Shown here piece after piece: positions 35,811 to 44,241 of a DNA stretch of 64,000 bases. The stretch is from Ciceribacter ferrooxidans. GTDB lineage: Bacteria > Pseudomonadota > Alphaproteobacteria > Rhizobiales > Rhizobiaceae. Position 1 is the stretch's first letter; every line of letters starts with the position of its first letter. The notes below the pieces were generated by a model. That model ran no database searches. It worked only from the letters and a program-made list of their open reading frames with translations, and was not told where the DNA came from. A program made the position numbers and the translations under genes. The stretch spans positions 248,001 through 312,000 of the forward strand of contig NZ_SDVB01000238.1 of the NCBI RefSeq assembly GCF_004137355.1. The letters are read 5' to 3'.

Positions 35811-37139
35811 TCAGATGTTGTTCAGCAGAACCTTGCGGAGCTTGCCGAAGAGTTCGTCGATCTGCTCCTTGGTGATGATCAGCGGCGGCGACAGGGCGAT
35901 GATGTCGCCGGTGGTGCGGATCAGCAGCCCGTCTTCATAGGCCTTCAGGAAGGCGTTGAAGGCGCGCTTGGTCGGCTCGCCGGCGATCGGGGCGAGCTCG
36001 ATTGCGCCGATGAGGCCGATATTGCGGATATCGATCACGTTCGGGCAATCGCGCAGCGAATGGAGCTGTTCTTCCCAGTAGGGAGCAAGCTCGGAGGCGC
36101 GGGTGAGCAGCCCTTCGTCACGATAGGTGTTGAGCGTGCCGATGCCGGCCGCGGACGCGATCGGGTTGCCGGAATAGGTGTAGCCGTGGGCGAACTCGAT
36201 GAGATGTTCGGGGCCGGTCATGAAGGCGTCGTGGATCTCGGAGGTGACGAAGACGGCGCCCATCGGGATCACGCCGTTGGTGAGGCCCTTGGCGGTGGTG
36301 ATGATGTCCGGCTTGACGTCGAAATACTGCGTGGCGAACGGCGTGCCGAGGCGGCCGAAGCCCGTGATGACTTCGTCGAAGATCAGCAAGATGCCATACT
36401 TGTCGCAGATTTCGCGCAGGCGCTGCAGGTAGCCCTTCGGCGGGATCAGGACGCCGGTGGAGCCGGCGACCGGCTCGACGATGACGGCTGCGATGGTCGA
36501 GGCGTCGTGCAGGTTAACCAGACGTTCCAGATCGTCGGCGAGGTCCGCACCGTATTCCGGCTGCCCCTTGGTGAAGGCGTTCTTGTCCGGCTGGTGGGTA
36601 TGGCGGATATGGTCGACGCCGGTCAGCAGGGTGCCGAACATCTTGCGGTTGCCGACGATGCCGCCGACCGACATGCCGCCGAAGTTGATGCCGTGATAGC
36701 CGCGCTCGCGGCCAATCAGGCGGGTGCGGGTGCCTTCACCCTTCACGCGCTGGTAGGCGAGTGCGATCTTCAGCGCGGTGTCGACCGACTCGGAGCCAGA
36801 ATTGGTGTAGAAGACGTGGCTCATGCCGTCCGGAGCAATGTCGACCAGCCGGTTGGCGAGCTCGAAGGCCTTCGGATGGCCGAGCTGGAAGGCCGGTGCG
36901 TAGTCGAGTTCGCCGGCCTGCTCCCGGATTGCCTCGGTGATCTGCGGACGGCAGTGACCGGCGTTCACGCACCAGAGACCGGCTGTGCCGTCGAGGACCT
37001 GTCGTCCATCATGCGTGGTGTAGTACATATCCTTCGCCCCGACGAAGAGGCGCGGCGCTTTCTTGAACTGCCGGTTGGCGGTAAACGGCATCCAGAAGGC
37101 GCGCAGATCGTTGGGGGTGGAATTCAGGCGGTTGGACAT
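35811..37139 (-). CDS. Omega-amino acid:pyruvate aminotransferase (beta-alanine type)
   Basis: A 442-residue class III PLP aminotransferase. The N-terminal F-W-M-P-F-T-A-N-R-Q-F-K matches beta-alanine:pyruvate transaminases of the BauA type; N-S-G-S-E-S-V-D-T-A, D-E-V-I-T-G-F-G-R and T-T-A-K-G-L-T-N-G (with the PLP lysine) are all present. Start 37139 has GGAGAG upstream. The likely role is catabolism of beta-alanine or other omega amines, giving malonate semialdehyde. No methylmalonate-semialdehyde dehydrogenase gene is adjacent. Confidence 0.9.
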   Translation of the reverse strand: MSNRLNSTPNDLRAFWMPFTANRQFKKAPRLFVGAKDMYYTTHDGRQVLDGTAGLWCVNAGHCRPQITEAIREQAGELDYAPAFQLGHPKAFELANRLVDIAPDGMSHVFYTNSGSESVDTALKIALAYQRVKGEGTRTRLIGRERGYHGINFGGMSVGGIVGNRKMFGTLLTGVDHIRHTHQPDKNAFTKGQPEYGADLADDLERLVNLHDASTIAAVIVEPVAGSTGVLIPPKGYLQRLREICDKYGILLIFDEVITGFGRLGTPFATQYFDVKPDIITTAKGLTNGVIPMGAVFVTSEIHDAFMTGPEHLIEFAHGYTYSGNPIASAAGIGTLNTYRDEGLLTRASELAPYWEEQLHSLRDCPNVIDIRNIGLIGAIELAPIAGEPTKRAFNAFLKAYEDGLLIRTTGDIIALSPPLIITKEQIDELFGKLRKVLLNNI

Positions 37140-37514
37140 GATGCTCTCCATGGCCGTTGATTTTGCGGGCGGCCATTTCCCGATTGGCTGCAAAACTGCC
37201 GAAAAAAGCGAATGGCAGGGCCAAATTATCAAGGCATGGACAAGCGTCAACCCGGCATCACAAAACGTCATGGATGCCCTGTTTTCCGGTTATGGGTGCG
37301 CTCGGAAACTCGCTGGAAAGGGCGGGCTTTCAGCGGGATTGACGACCATCCTTCGCGCCTCCCGCGATCGCCGTGAAAAACAATGGCCGGCAGATCGTGG
37401 ATCCACCGGCCAGCGTCATTAGCATGCTCGTCAGTTGAAATCGCCGCTGTATCGAACGCGGGCGTTCAGTGCCCTTTCGACAGCTTCTTCGTCCCCCTCA
37501 TGTGGGCTTCTTGC
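37140..37514. other. Intergenic region with the nolR-like terminator
   Basis: 375 bases between the start of the aminotransferase gene and the stop of the ArsR gene. It holds the aminotransferase promoter region and one terminator on the minus strand (37376-37412). I see no gene in it. Confidence 0.6.
37376..37412 (-). terminator. Rho-independent terminator of the ArsR/NolR-like gene
   Basis: On the minus strand TGGCCGG and CCGGCCA close a 15-base loop and are followed by TTGTTTTT, the typical T-run. Confidence 0.65.
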
Positions 37515-37832
37515 TTATGCGGCCGTCTTGTTAGCATTTGCCTCGCAATAAATGTCTTCCAGCGTCTCAAGAATCTTGATGACGGATTCCGACGAACTGG
37601 AATAATAAATCGTCTGCGCGTCGCGCCGTGTCTTCACGAGCTTCTGCGCACGCAACTTCGACAGATGCTGGGACAGCGCCGACTGGCTGAGCCCGACCTG
37701 GGTTGCGAGAACGCCAACCGGCACCTCACCCTTGACGAGGCTGCAGAGGATCATAAGTCGCTTGGGATTTGCCATCGCGGACAGAAGTCCTGCAGCAACG
37801 GTTGATTGTTCGGACAATGATTTGGTTTTCAT
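37515..37832 (-). CDS. ArsR-family regulator, NolR-like
   Basis: A 105-residue winged-helix protein without metal-binding cysteines in the usual ArsR positions. S-A-M-A-N-P-K-R-L-M-I-L-C-S-L-V, G-L-S-Q-S-A-L-S-Q-H-L-S-K-L-R-A-Q (recognition helix) and T-R-R-D-A-Q-T-I-Y-Y-S closely follow NolR, the global repressor of nodulation and other genes in Sinorhizobium. NolR proper has longer ends, so this may be a NolR paralogue. Start 37832 is preferred to an ATG 21 codons earlier. Upstream is AT-rich, consistent with autoregulation. Confidence 0.87.
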   Translation of the reverse strand: MKTKSLSEQSTVAAGLLSAMANPKRLMILCSLVKGEVPVGVLATQVGLSQSALSQHLSKLRAQKLVKTRRDAQTIYYSSSSESVIKILETLEDIYCEANANKTAA

Positions 37833-37947
37833 ACGTTCAGTCTTCCCTATGTACGCCACCTTCCAGTTGCGAAAGTGTCGTTTACAATCAGTCAATTAAG
37901 CCGCAACGAAACTCTAGCGATCCAAGAAAAATTGTATATGCCTAAAT

Positions 37948-38697
37948 TTAAGGTATCGGTTTTTCTGTATTAGTCAGAGCTGATAACAGGTCCTTGCGCC
38001 TAGTAATTAAGCTACTGAATTCGTAACGAATGAGTGAATCTCCGCATATCAGGTCGATTCCGGCCATGTCGAGCCCGCAAAACGCCCATTTTCCGGGCTT
38101 TTGACCGCATTTGGCGGTGGCGATCGCATTGGCCAGATCCGGTGCCATTTTAGCTAAATCTTGTAGTGCCTCCGACTCGTTCCCGGCAATGTCTCCCGCC
38201 TCCGGCGCGACGATCCGGAAGTCTTCGCCGGTCAGGAGGTAGGCGCGGCCGAAACCGCCGTTGAGGCTTGCCGACTGCGGCACGAGCCGGAAGAAACCGA
38301 AGTCGCCGAAGTCGATGTAGAGCCCGGACTTCGGATGGCGGGCGATGAAGCGCGCCCGCAGCCGCCCATGCTCGGGGCTGTCGCGATCGATGGCCTCGGC
38401 GAGGCACTGGACCGTCACGCGGGGATGGGCGAGGGGGTCGCCCTTGCCGGGAACGCCCGCCAGCAGCGAGGCGCGCGGATCGTTCTTCAGGGCCCGCGTG
38501 TGCGCCGAGAGCGCCGAGACGAGGATCACCGCCGAACCGTCTGTATCGGTTCCGAGCAGCACGCGGCTCACGACGGGAAATCCCGTTTCCGGATCGAGGA
38601 CGGCGAGGGCGACATACCGGGCCGAGCGCAGCAGCCCTCGGGCGAGCCTGCGCGCCTCGTCGTCGGTTTCCCGAATGACCGATGGTTTGTCTGTCAT
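37948..38697 (-). CDS. HugZ-like FMN-binding split-barrel protein
   Basis: A 249-residue protein: an N-terminal pyridoxamine-phosphate-oxidase-like barrel (A-L-A-V-L-D-P-E-T-G-F-P-V-V-S-R-V, then D-P-R-A-S-L-L-A) and a C-terminal DUF2470-like domain, as in HugZ, a haem-binding or haem-degrading protein. It ends within an AT-rich region. The haem ligand histidine of Helicobacter HugZ is not conserved in an obvious way, so a haem oxygenase role is uncertain. It is upstream of the NolR-like gene in the same orientation. Confidence 0.82.
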   Translation of the reverse strand: MTDKPSVIRETDDEARRLARGLLRSARYVALAVLDPETGFPVVSRVLLGTDTDGSAVILVSALSAHTRALKNDPRASLLAGVPGKGDPLAHPRVTVQCLAEAIDRDSPEHGRLRARFIARHPKSGLYIDFGDFGFFRLVPQSASLNGGFGRAYLLTGEDFRIVAPEAGDIAGNESEALQDLAKMAPDLANAIATAKCGQKPGKWAFCGLDMAGIDLICGDSLIRYEFSSLITRRKDLLSALTNTEKPIP

Positions 38698-38816
38698 GTC
38701 TTCCGCCCGCCTCTCCTCTGCGAAAGGCCGGCGGCAGTCACCCCGTCGCTCGCACGACGCCCGATCCGTACCGGTGCCGCCGAACGCTGCGACACCGACG
38801 CTTGTCTTCGCGCCGT

Positions 38817-39866
38817 TCAGCCTCTCTGCCGGTGCCTCGTCAGCCCGGCCACGATGTCTTCGGCGGAAATCGATCCGATGACCGCGCCGTTGTCAACCAC
38901 GCCGATTGCCCCAGGTTGACGCGCCATCGCGTCGAGGATGTCGACGAGCGGCGTTTCCGGCTTTGCCGTACCCATCACAGCGCTGCGTGTGGCGGTTCCG
39001 TCGATGCCCATACGCATGACGTCGCGAGCGGTCAGCATGTTGATCGGGTTCATGTGCTGGACGAAGTCCGCGACGTACTGATCGGCGGGATTTTTGACGA
39101 TCTCCTGCGGCGTGCCGCACTGGATGATGCGTCCGCCCTCCATGATGGCGATGCGGTTGCCGATGCGGAAGGCTTCGTCGAGGTCGTGGCTGACGAAGAG
39201 AATGGTCTTCTTCAGGCGGCTCTGGAACTCGAGCAACTCGTCCTGCAGGCGGTTGCGGATCAGCGGGTCGAGCGCGGAGAACGGCTCGTCCATCAGAAGG
39301 ATCGGCGCGCCGGTGGCAAAGGCACGGGCGAGGCCGACACGCTGCTGCATGCCGCCCGACAGTTCCTGCACCTTGCGGCCCGCCCAGGCCGTCAGGTTGA
39401 CCAGTTCGAGCTGCTCGCCGACGATTTTGTGGCGTTCGGCATCCGGAACGCCGGCGAGCTCGAGGCCGAAGCCGACGTTCTCGGCGACCGTCCGCCAGGG
39501 CAGGAGGCCGAATTGCTGGAACACCATCGACACGGAATGCATGCGCAGGTCGCGCAGTTCGGCGGGGTCGCACTTGTAGGGATTGGTGAACTTGCCCCGG
39601 TTGGACACGCTGACGTCGCCGCGCACGACCGGCGCGAGCGCGTTGACGGCGCGCAGCAGCGTCGACTTGCCGGAGCCCGAGAGCCCCATCAGCACCAGGA
39701 TTTCACCTTCCTCGATGGTGAGCGAGGCATTGGCGACGCCGAGCACCAGGCCGGTCTCGGTGCCGATCTCGTCGCGCGTCTTGCCCTTGTCGACCAGTGC
39801 AAGCGCCCGCTCCGGGTTGGCGCCGAAGACGATGGAGACGTTGTCGAACTTGACCGCGGTCATCAT
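38817..39866 (-). CDS. choV: Choline ABC transporter, ATP-binding protein
   Basis: A 349-residue ATPase. Walker A is G-L-S-G-S-G-K-S-T, the signature L-S-G-G-M-Q-Q-R-V, and Walker B L-L-M-D-E-P-F-S-A-L-D; the C-terminal pair of CBS-like segments is typical of the ProV/OpuA group. The start MMTAVKF is at 39866; 39863 is an equally valid ATG. It overlaps choW by 4 bases. Together with choX and choW it imports choline, used as an osmoprotectant precursor and as carbon and nitrogen source. Confidence 0.93.
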   Translation of the reverse strand: MMTAVKFDNVSIVFGANPERALALVDKGKTRDEIGTETGLVLGVANASLTIEEGEILVLMGLSGSGKSTLLRAVNALAPVVRGDVSVSNRGKFTNPYKCDPAELRDLRMHSVSMVFQQFGLLPWRTVAENVGFGLELAGVPDAERHKIVGEQLELVNLTAWAGRKVQELSGGMQQRVGLARAFATGAPILLMDEPFSALDPLIRNRLQDELLEFQSRLKKTILFVSHDLDEAFRIGNRIAIMEGGRIIQCGTPQEIVKNPADQYVADFVQHMNPINMLTARDVMRMGIDGTATRSAVMGTAKPETPLVDILDAMARQPGAIGVVDNGAVIGSISAEDIVAGLTRHRQRG

Positions 39867-40735
39867 GCGTCTCCTTCGTCGGAAGACCGGAATATACGGT
39901 CGAGAATAATGGCCAGGATGACGATGCAGAGACCGGAATCGAAGCCCTTGGCGATGTTGACGGTGTTCAGCGCGCGCACGACCGGCACGCCGAGCCCGCT
40001 TGCACCGACGAGCGCGGCGATGACCACCATCGAGAGCGACAGCATGATGGTCTGGGTCAGGCCGGCCATGATCTGCGGCATCGCGAAGGGCAGTTCGACC
40101 TTGCGCAGCACCTGGGAGGGCGTGGCGCCGAAGGCCTGGGCCGCTTCAACGAGCGACGGCGGCGTCGAGATGATGCCGAGCCGGGTGAGGCGGATCGGAG
40201 CGGGGATGGCGAAGATGACCGTCGCGATGAGGCCGGGGACCATGCCGAGGCCGAAGAGAATGAGTGCGGGGATCAGGTAGACGAAGGTCGGGATCGTCTG
40301 CATGAGGTCGAGCATCGGGCGAACACCGGCATAGAGCCACGGACGGCGTGCGCAGGCGATGCCGATCGGGACGCCGACCACCATCGAGACGCCGGTCGCC
40401 GCGAGCACCAGCGCCAGCGTTTCCATCGTCTCTTTCCAGTAGCCCTGGTTGTAGATGATGAGAAGGCCGATGAGCGTGAAGGTCGCGACACCCGCTGAAC
40501 GTCTGACGAACCAGGCGACCGCCGTGAAGACGAGGATCATGAAGAGCGGATAGAGGTCTTCGAGCGCGGTCCCTTTCAGGTACGGTGCCTGCAGGACGAA
40601 GAGCATGGCGTTGATGGACGCGTTGAGGATCGCGGCAATCGCATCGAAGAAAATCTTAAGGTTGGTGGTCAGCCACGCGACCACTTCCTTCGCTCCAACC
40701 CCGATCGGGATCTTGTAGTCGGTCAAGAAGTTCAT
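39863..40735 (-). CDS. choW: Choline ABC transporter, permease
   Basis: A 290-residue integral membrane protein with about six helices and the permease loop E-A-A-Q-A-F-G-A-T-P-S-Q-V-L-R-K-V-E-L-P, which contacts the ATPase. R-P-M-L-D-L-M-Q-T-I-P-T-F-V-Y-L-I-P is characteristic of quaternary-amine permeases of the ProW type. It follows choX after 89 bases that contain a strong hairpin. Confidence 0.93.
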   Translation of the reverse strand: MNFLTDYKIPIGVGAKEVVAWLTTNLKIFFDAIAAILNASINAMLFVLQAPYLKGTALEDLYPLFMILVFTAVAWFVRRSAGVATFTLIGLLIIYNQGYWKETMETLALVLAATGVSMVVGVPIGIACARRPWLYAGVRPMLDLMQTIPTFVYLIPALILFGLGMVPGLIATVIFAIPAPIRLTRLGIISTPPSLVEAAQAFGATPSQVLRKVELPFAMPQIMAGLTQTIMLSLSMVVIAALVGASGLGVPVVRALNTVNIAKGFDSGLCIVILAIILDRIFRSSDEGDA

Positions 40736-40778
40736 GAATGTTCCCGGAATCTGGCGCCAAACAAACGCTCATAAAGCT

Positions 40779-40806
40779 CGCGCGGGAATGGTGCCATTCC
40801 CGCGCG
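40779..40806 (-). terminator. Stem-loop between choX and choW
   Basis: CGCGCGGGAATGG and CCATTCCCGCGCG form a perfect 13-base stem around two bases. It lacks a long T-run. The location, after the binding-protein gene, fits partial termination or 3'-end protection, which would raise choX mRNA above choWV. Confidence 0.65.
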
Positions 40807-40824
40807 CTTGTTTCAACGAACCGA

Positions 40825-41781
40825 TCAGAAACCGATCGCCGACTTCGCCGCTGCAAGAGCGTCGCCGCCGTCCTTGGTGGTGACGCCGGCGAGCCAGGGT
40901 TCGACCGCCGAACCGTTTTCCTTCAGCCATTCGGTCGCGGCGGCTTCCGGATCCTTGCCGTCATTGAGGATCTTGCCCATCACGACGTTTTCCATGTCGA
41001 GCGAGAAGACGAGGTTCTTCAGGAACTTGCCGACGTTCGGGCACTCGTCGAGATAGCCGGCGCGAACGTTGGTGTAGACCGAGGCGCCGCCGAAGTTCGG
41101 ACCGAACGTCGCGTCGCCGCCCGTCAGGTAGGTCAGCTTGAAGTTGGAGTTCATCGGGTGCGGAGCCCAGCCGAGGAAGACGACCGGTGCGCCTTCCTGT
41201 TCGGCGCGGGCGACCTGGGCCAGCATGCCCTGTTCGGAAGACTCGACCACTTCGAAGCCTTCGAGACCGAAGTCGTTCTTCTCGATCATCTCGAGAACGA
41301 GACGGTTGCCGTCATTGCCGGGCTCGATGCCGTAGATCTTGCCGTCGAGTTCATCCTTGTGCTTGGCGATGTCGGCGAAGTCCTTGATGCCGAGCTCGGC
41401 GCCCTTGGCGTTGGTGGCGAGCGTGTACTTCGCGCCTTCCAGGTTCGGGCCGAAGGATTCGACGGACTTGTCGTCGATGTAGGGCTTGATGTCGTTGCTC
41501 TGGCTCGGCATCCAGTTGCCGAGGAACACGTCGATGTCCTTGTTCTTCATCGAAGTGTAGGTGACCGGAAGCGAGAGCACGGTCACCGAGGTGTCGTAGC
41601 CGAGCGACTTCAGGATGACCGATGCCGTGGCGGTCGTCGAGGTGATGTCCGTCCAGCCGACGTCGGAGAAGCGAACCGTGGAACAGCTCTCCGGCTCGGC
41701 GGCGAAGGCCGAGGCGGTTCCGAGCACAAACACGGCGGCAGCCGTGGCCATCGAGAGACGGCGCAGTTTGGTCTTTTGCAT
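40825..41781 (-). CDS. choX: Choline-binding periplasmic protein
   Basis: A 318-residue OpuAC-family binding protein with signal peptide (cut near A-F-A at 25-27). By my count W43, D45, W90, Y119, N156 and W205 are present at the positions that line the choline site in S. meliloti ChoX: the aromatic box and polar ligands are fully conserved. It heads the choXWV operon. Regulation by choline is known for S. meliloti; no operator is evident here. Confidence 0.96.
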   Translation of the reverse strand: MQKTKLRRLSMATAAAVFVLGTASAFAAEPESCSTVRFSDVGWTDITSTTATASVILKSLGYDTSVTVLSLPVTYTSMKNKDIDVFLGNWMPSQSNDIKPYIDDKSVESFGPNLEGAKYTLATNAKGAELGIKDFADIAKHKDELDGKIYGIEPGNDGNRLVLEMIEKNDFGLEGFEVVESSEQGMLAQVARAEQEGAPVVFLGWAPHPMNSNFKLTYLTGGDATFGPNFGGASVYTNVRAGYLDECPNVGKFLKNLVFSLDMENVVMGKILNDGKDPEAAATEWLKENGSAVEPWLAGVTTKDGGDALAAAKSAIGF

Positions 41782-42014
41782 TGGTGGTACTCCCTTTTGT
41801 TTTTAATGTTCCCAAGTCAACAATCTATACAGCACAAAAGCAAGCGCACCTGCGTGTTTGCGCCGCCTTCCCCACCCCCTTTGCGACGTTCCAAAATTTA
41901 TTCGCCCGGAAAGCGCGCCGGGCGCCGCCTGCCGAAAAAGCTGTGATTCTCCCCTCTGCGGGCTTCCATTCGGGCGAGCTTTTCCCGAAAGCGGCGGTGA
42001 TCGGAGACGCAAGC

Positions 42015-42596
42015 ATGGCAAAGCTCTATTTCAACTACGCATCGATGAACGCGGGCAAGTCCACGATGCTCCTCCAGGCCTCCTACAATTACCAGGAGCG
42101 AGGCATGCGCACGGTGATCTTCACCGCAGCCTTCGACGACCGCGGCGGTGCGGGCAAGGTCGCTTCCCGCATCGGGCTTTCGACGGATGCGCTGACCTTC
42201 GACGCGCGAACCGATCTCTACCGCGCTATCGAGGAGCTTGCCGGCGAGGGGGCACTCGCCTGCGTCTTCGTGGACGAGGCGCAGTTTCTCACCGAAGCAC
42301 ATGTCTGGCAGCTTGCACGGGTCGCCGACCGGATGTCCATTCCGGTCATGGCCTATGGTCTGAGGACCGACTTTCAGGGGCGGCTTTTCCCTGGCTCCAT
42401 GGCGCTGCTTGCGCTTGCCGACGAACTGAGGGAAATCCGCACGATCTGCCATTGCGGTCGCAAGGCGACGATGGTCGCCCGCTACGATGGCGCCGGAAAC
42501 CTCATCCGGGAGGGGGCGCAGATCGACGTCGGCGGCAACGAGAAATATGTCTCCTATTGCCGCCGGCACTGGGATGAGAAGTTCAACTGCAGCTGA
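42015..42596 (+). CDS. tdk: Thymidine kinase
   Basis: A 193-residue type II thymidine kinase. The P-loop A-S-M-N-A-G-K-S-T is at residues 9-17, the D-E-A-Q motif follows in V-F-V-D-E-A-Q-F-L, and the zinc-binding C-H-C-G-R and later C-R-R-H are in place. Start 42015 has GGAGA upstream; the frame is open another 78 codons, which are non-coding. It salvages thymidine in the cytosol. The gene is divergent from choX. Confidence 0.94.
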   Translation: MAKLYFNYASMNAGKSTMLLQASYNYQERGMRTVIFTAAFDDRGGAGKVASRIGLSTDALTFDARTDLYRAIEELAGEGALACVFVDEAQFLTEAHVWQLARVADRMSIPVMAYGLRTDFQGRLFPGSMALLALADELREIRTICHCGRKATMVARYDGAGNLIREGAQIDVGGNEKYVSYCRRHWDEKFNCS

Positions 42597-42725
42597 ATTT
42601 TCGAGGATCTCGGAGGCTTGCCCGCCGCCGCGGCAACCCGTCCAGTGGCAAAGGCCTTAAAATCGTCTATCTTCCCGTCGTCACTGGTTACCCAGGGGCA
42701 TCAACGACGTGGAGAGAGGTATTCT

Positions 42726-43109
42726 ATGAAAATCAACTGTCTTGTCCTGGCCGCTGCGCTGGTCCTGCCTGCAGGTTTCGCCGCTGCCGACGGCGACCCG
42801 GTTGCGGGCGCCAAGGTGTTCAAGCAATGCGCTGCCTGCCACACGGTCGACGGCAAGAACAAGGTCGGTCCGACGCTTCAGGGCGTGGTTGGCCGTCCGG
42901 TCGCCACCGTCCAGGGGTTCAAGTATTCCAAGGCCATGACCGAATTCGGAGCTGACGGCAAGACCTGGACCGAGGACCTTCTGAAGTCCTACCTTCCCAA
43001 GCCGCGCGAACTCGTGAAGGGCACGACGATGACCTTCGCGGGTCTCAAGAAGGAAGACGACATCGAGAATGTCATCGCTTACCTGAAGGACCCGGCCGCG
43101 GCGAAGTAA
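42726..43109 (+). CDS. Soluble class I cytochrome c
   Basis: A 127-residue periplasmic cytochrome with signal peptide (through A-G-F-A-A-A). The haem site C-A-A-C-H is at residues 35-39, G-P-T-L-Q-G-V follows, and the likely axial methionine is in K-G-T-T-M-T-F-A-G. It resembles mitochondrial-type cytochrome c (c552 or cycA of Rhizobiales). GGAGAGAGG precedes the ATG. A rho-independent terminator follows. Confidence 0.9.
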   Translation: MKINCLVLAAALVLPAGFAAADGDPVAGAKVFKQCAACHTVDGKNKVGPTLQGVVGRPVATVQGFKYSKAMTEFGADGKTWTEDLLKSYLPKPRELVKGTTMTFAGLKKEDDIENVIAYLKDPAAAK

Positions 43110-43135
43110 ACCGCGCCTACGGTATTGGAGCGAAG

Positions 43136-43164
43136 CCTCGTCACCCGCCGGTGACGGGGTTTTT
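43136..43164 (+). terminator. Terminator after cytochrome c gene
   Basis: CCTCGTCACC and GGTGACGGGG pair over 10 positions (one wobble) with a 4-base loop and are followed by five T residues and a further T-rich stretch. Confidence 0.85.
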
Positions 43165-43295
43165 CTTTGCGTGCGGCCCGGTGCCGGGCAGGAGGTCGGG
43201 CACGCGGAACGGGTCGGGTCGGAGATTTCTGCTGATCTTCGGCCGTCCTCCGTGCTAACCGTTGATCGGTCGGCAGACGACAGGAGGCAAGGGCG

Positions 43296-44153
43296 ATGGC
43301 GAGGCTTCAGCTTTTCGACGCCAAGGTCGAGAGGGTCCGCGCTGCCTTCGAGGACCTGCGGCGTGAGACGGCGCACGCGATCGATCTGCTCGGGAGAATC
43401 GCATCGGCCGAAACGGCAATCGATGAAGCCGAGCTCGACATCGAAAACAGCCGCGTAGCCGAGGTCGTCCGGCATCAGGAGCCGATCCTGGCCACGGCCG
43501 CCGACCTCGTCCTTCTCCTCGATGAAGCGACCGGGGACACTGCCGTCGCCTTCGACGGCATGAAGCGGTTCACGCGTTTCGAGCACTTTGTCTCGTTCTT
43601 CTCGGTGCGAAAGGCCCGAAGAATGCGGCATGTGCGCATGGAGGAGCATTCGTTTTCCGCAAGCCTCGGGGACCTGCTTTCGAAGTCCGGCGCAATTCTT
43701 CACCTGCTCGAGGGCGAGCGCGCGATTGCGCGCGACGAGCAGCAGAAGGCGGAGGCGGACCTCGTCCGTCTGATCGAACGCCGGAAGGGAACGGCTCGTC
43801 TGCTCGACCTTCAGGCGGCGCAGGCCGGAGACGCCGGGCTCTTTGCCGAAGAGGCACTGCTGGAGCGTTCCACGTCGATGTTCCGGACGCTGGTCGAGGC
43901 GCTGAACGACAGGCTTGCCTCCCTGCAGACGCTGCTCGCCAAGCTGGCGGTCGATGGAAGGCAGCGCCTCCTTCTCTGCCGGGCGGTGGAAGGCTGGGGC
44001 CTCGCGGGTGTCGGGCCGGAGGTCGGAGGTGACGTTCACGCCGCCGGTGCAGGCGGAGAGGCTCGCGACATCCTGCGTGGCAAGGCCCGCTCCGACGATG
44101 CCTTCGCCCGCCGTTTCGGCGGGGTTCTGGAAAAGCACGGCGCGTCCGGTTAA
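43296..44153 (+). CDS. Coiled-coil protein, unknown function
   Basis: A 285-residue soluble protein, strongly helical, with heptad-like charged stretches over much of its length (for example A-R-D-E-Q-Q-K-A-E-A-D-L-V-R-L-I-E-R-R-K near 160). AGGAGG lies 8 bases before the ATG and the third-base GC is high, so it is read in preference to the equally long frame on the opposite strand. It is followed after 88 bases by the SPFH-protein gene. I do not recognise a family. Confidence 0.6.
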   Translation: MARLQLFDAKVERVRAAFEDLRRETAHAIDLLGRIASAETAIDEAELDIENSRVAEVVRHQEPILATAADLVLLLDEATGDTAVAFDGMKRFTRFEHFVSFFSVRKARRMRHVRMEEHSFSASLGDLLSKSGAILHLLEGERAIARDEQQKAEADLVRLIERRKGTARLLDLQAAQAGDAGLFAEEALLERSTSMFRTLVEALNDRLASLQTLLAKLAVDGRQRLLLCRAVEGWGLAGVGPEVGGDVHAAGAGGEARDILRGKARSDDAFARRFGGVLEKHGASG

Positions 44154-44241
44154 GAGTTCGAGAGGGGCGGCCGCGTCGTGCGCGGCTGCGGTGTGTCGGC
44201 GCTGTCGGACGACATCGCAAAGGATGAGTTCAGGGGGACAA

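Noticed and set aside
42681-44138. A 485-codon minus-strand frame opposite the cytochrome c gene and the coiled-coil gene
   Set aside because: It would cover a clear cytochrome c gene and a rho-independent terminator and has no good start; the plus-strand frame has AGGAGG and coherent composition.
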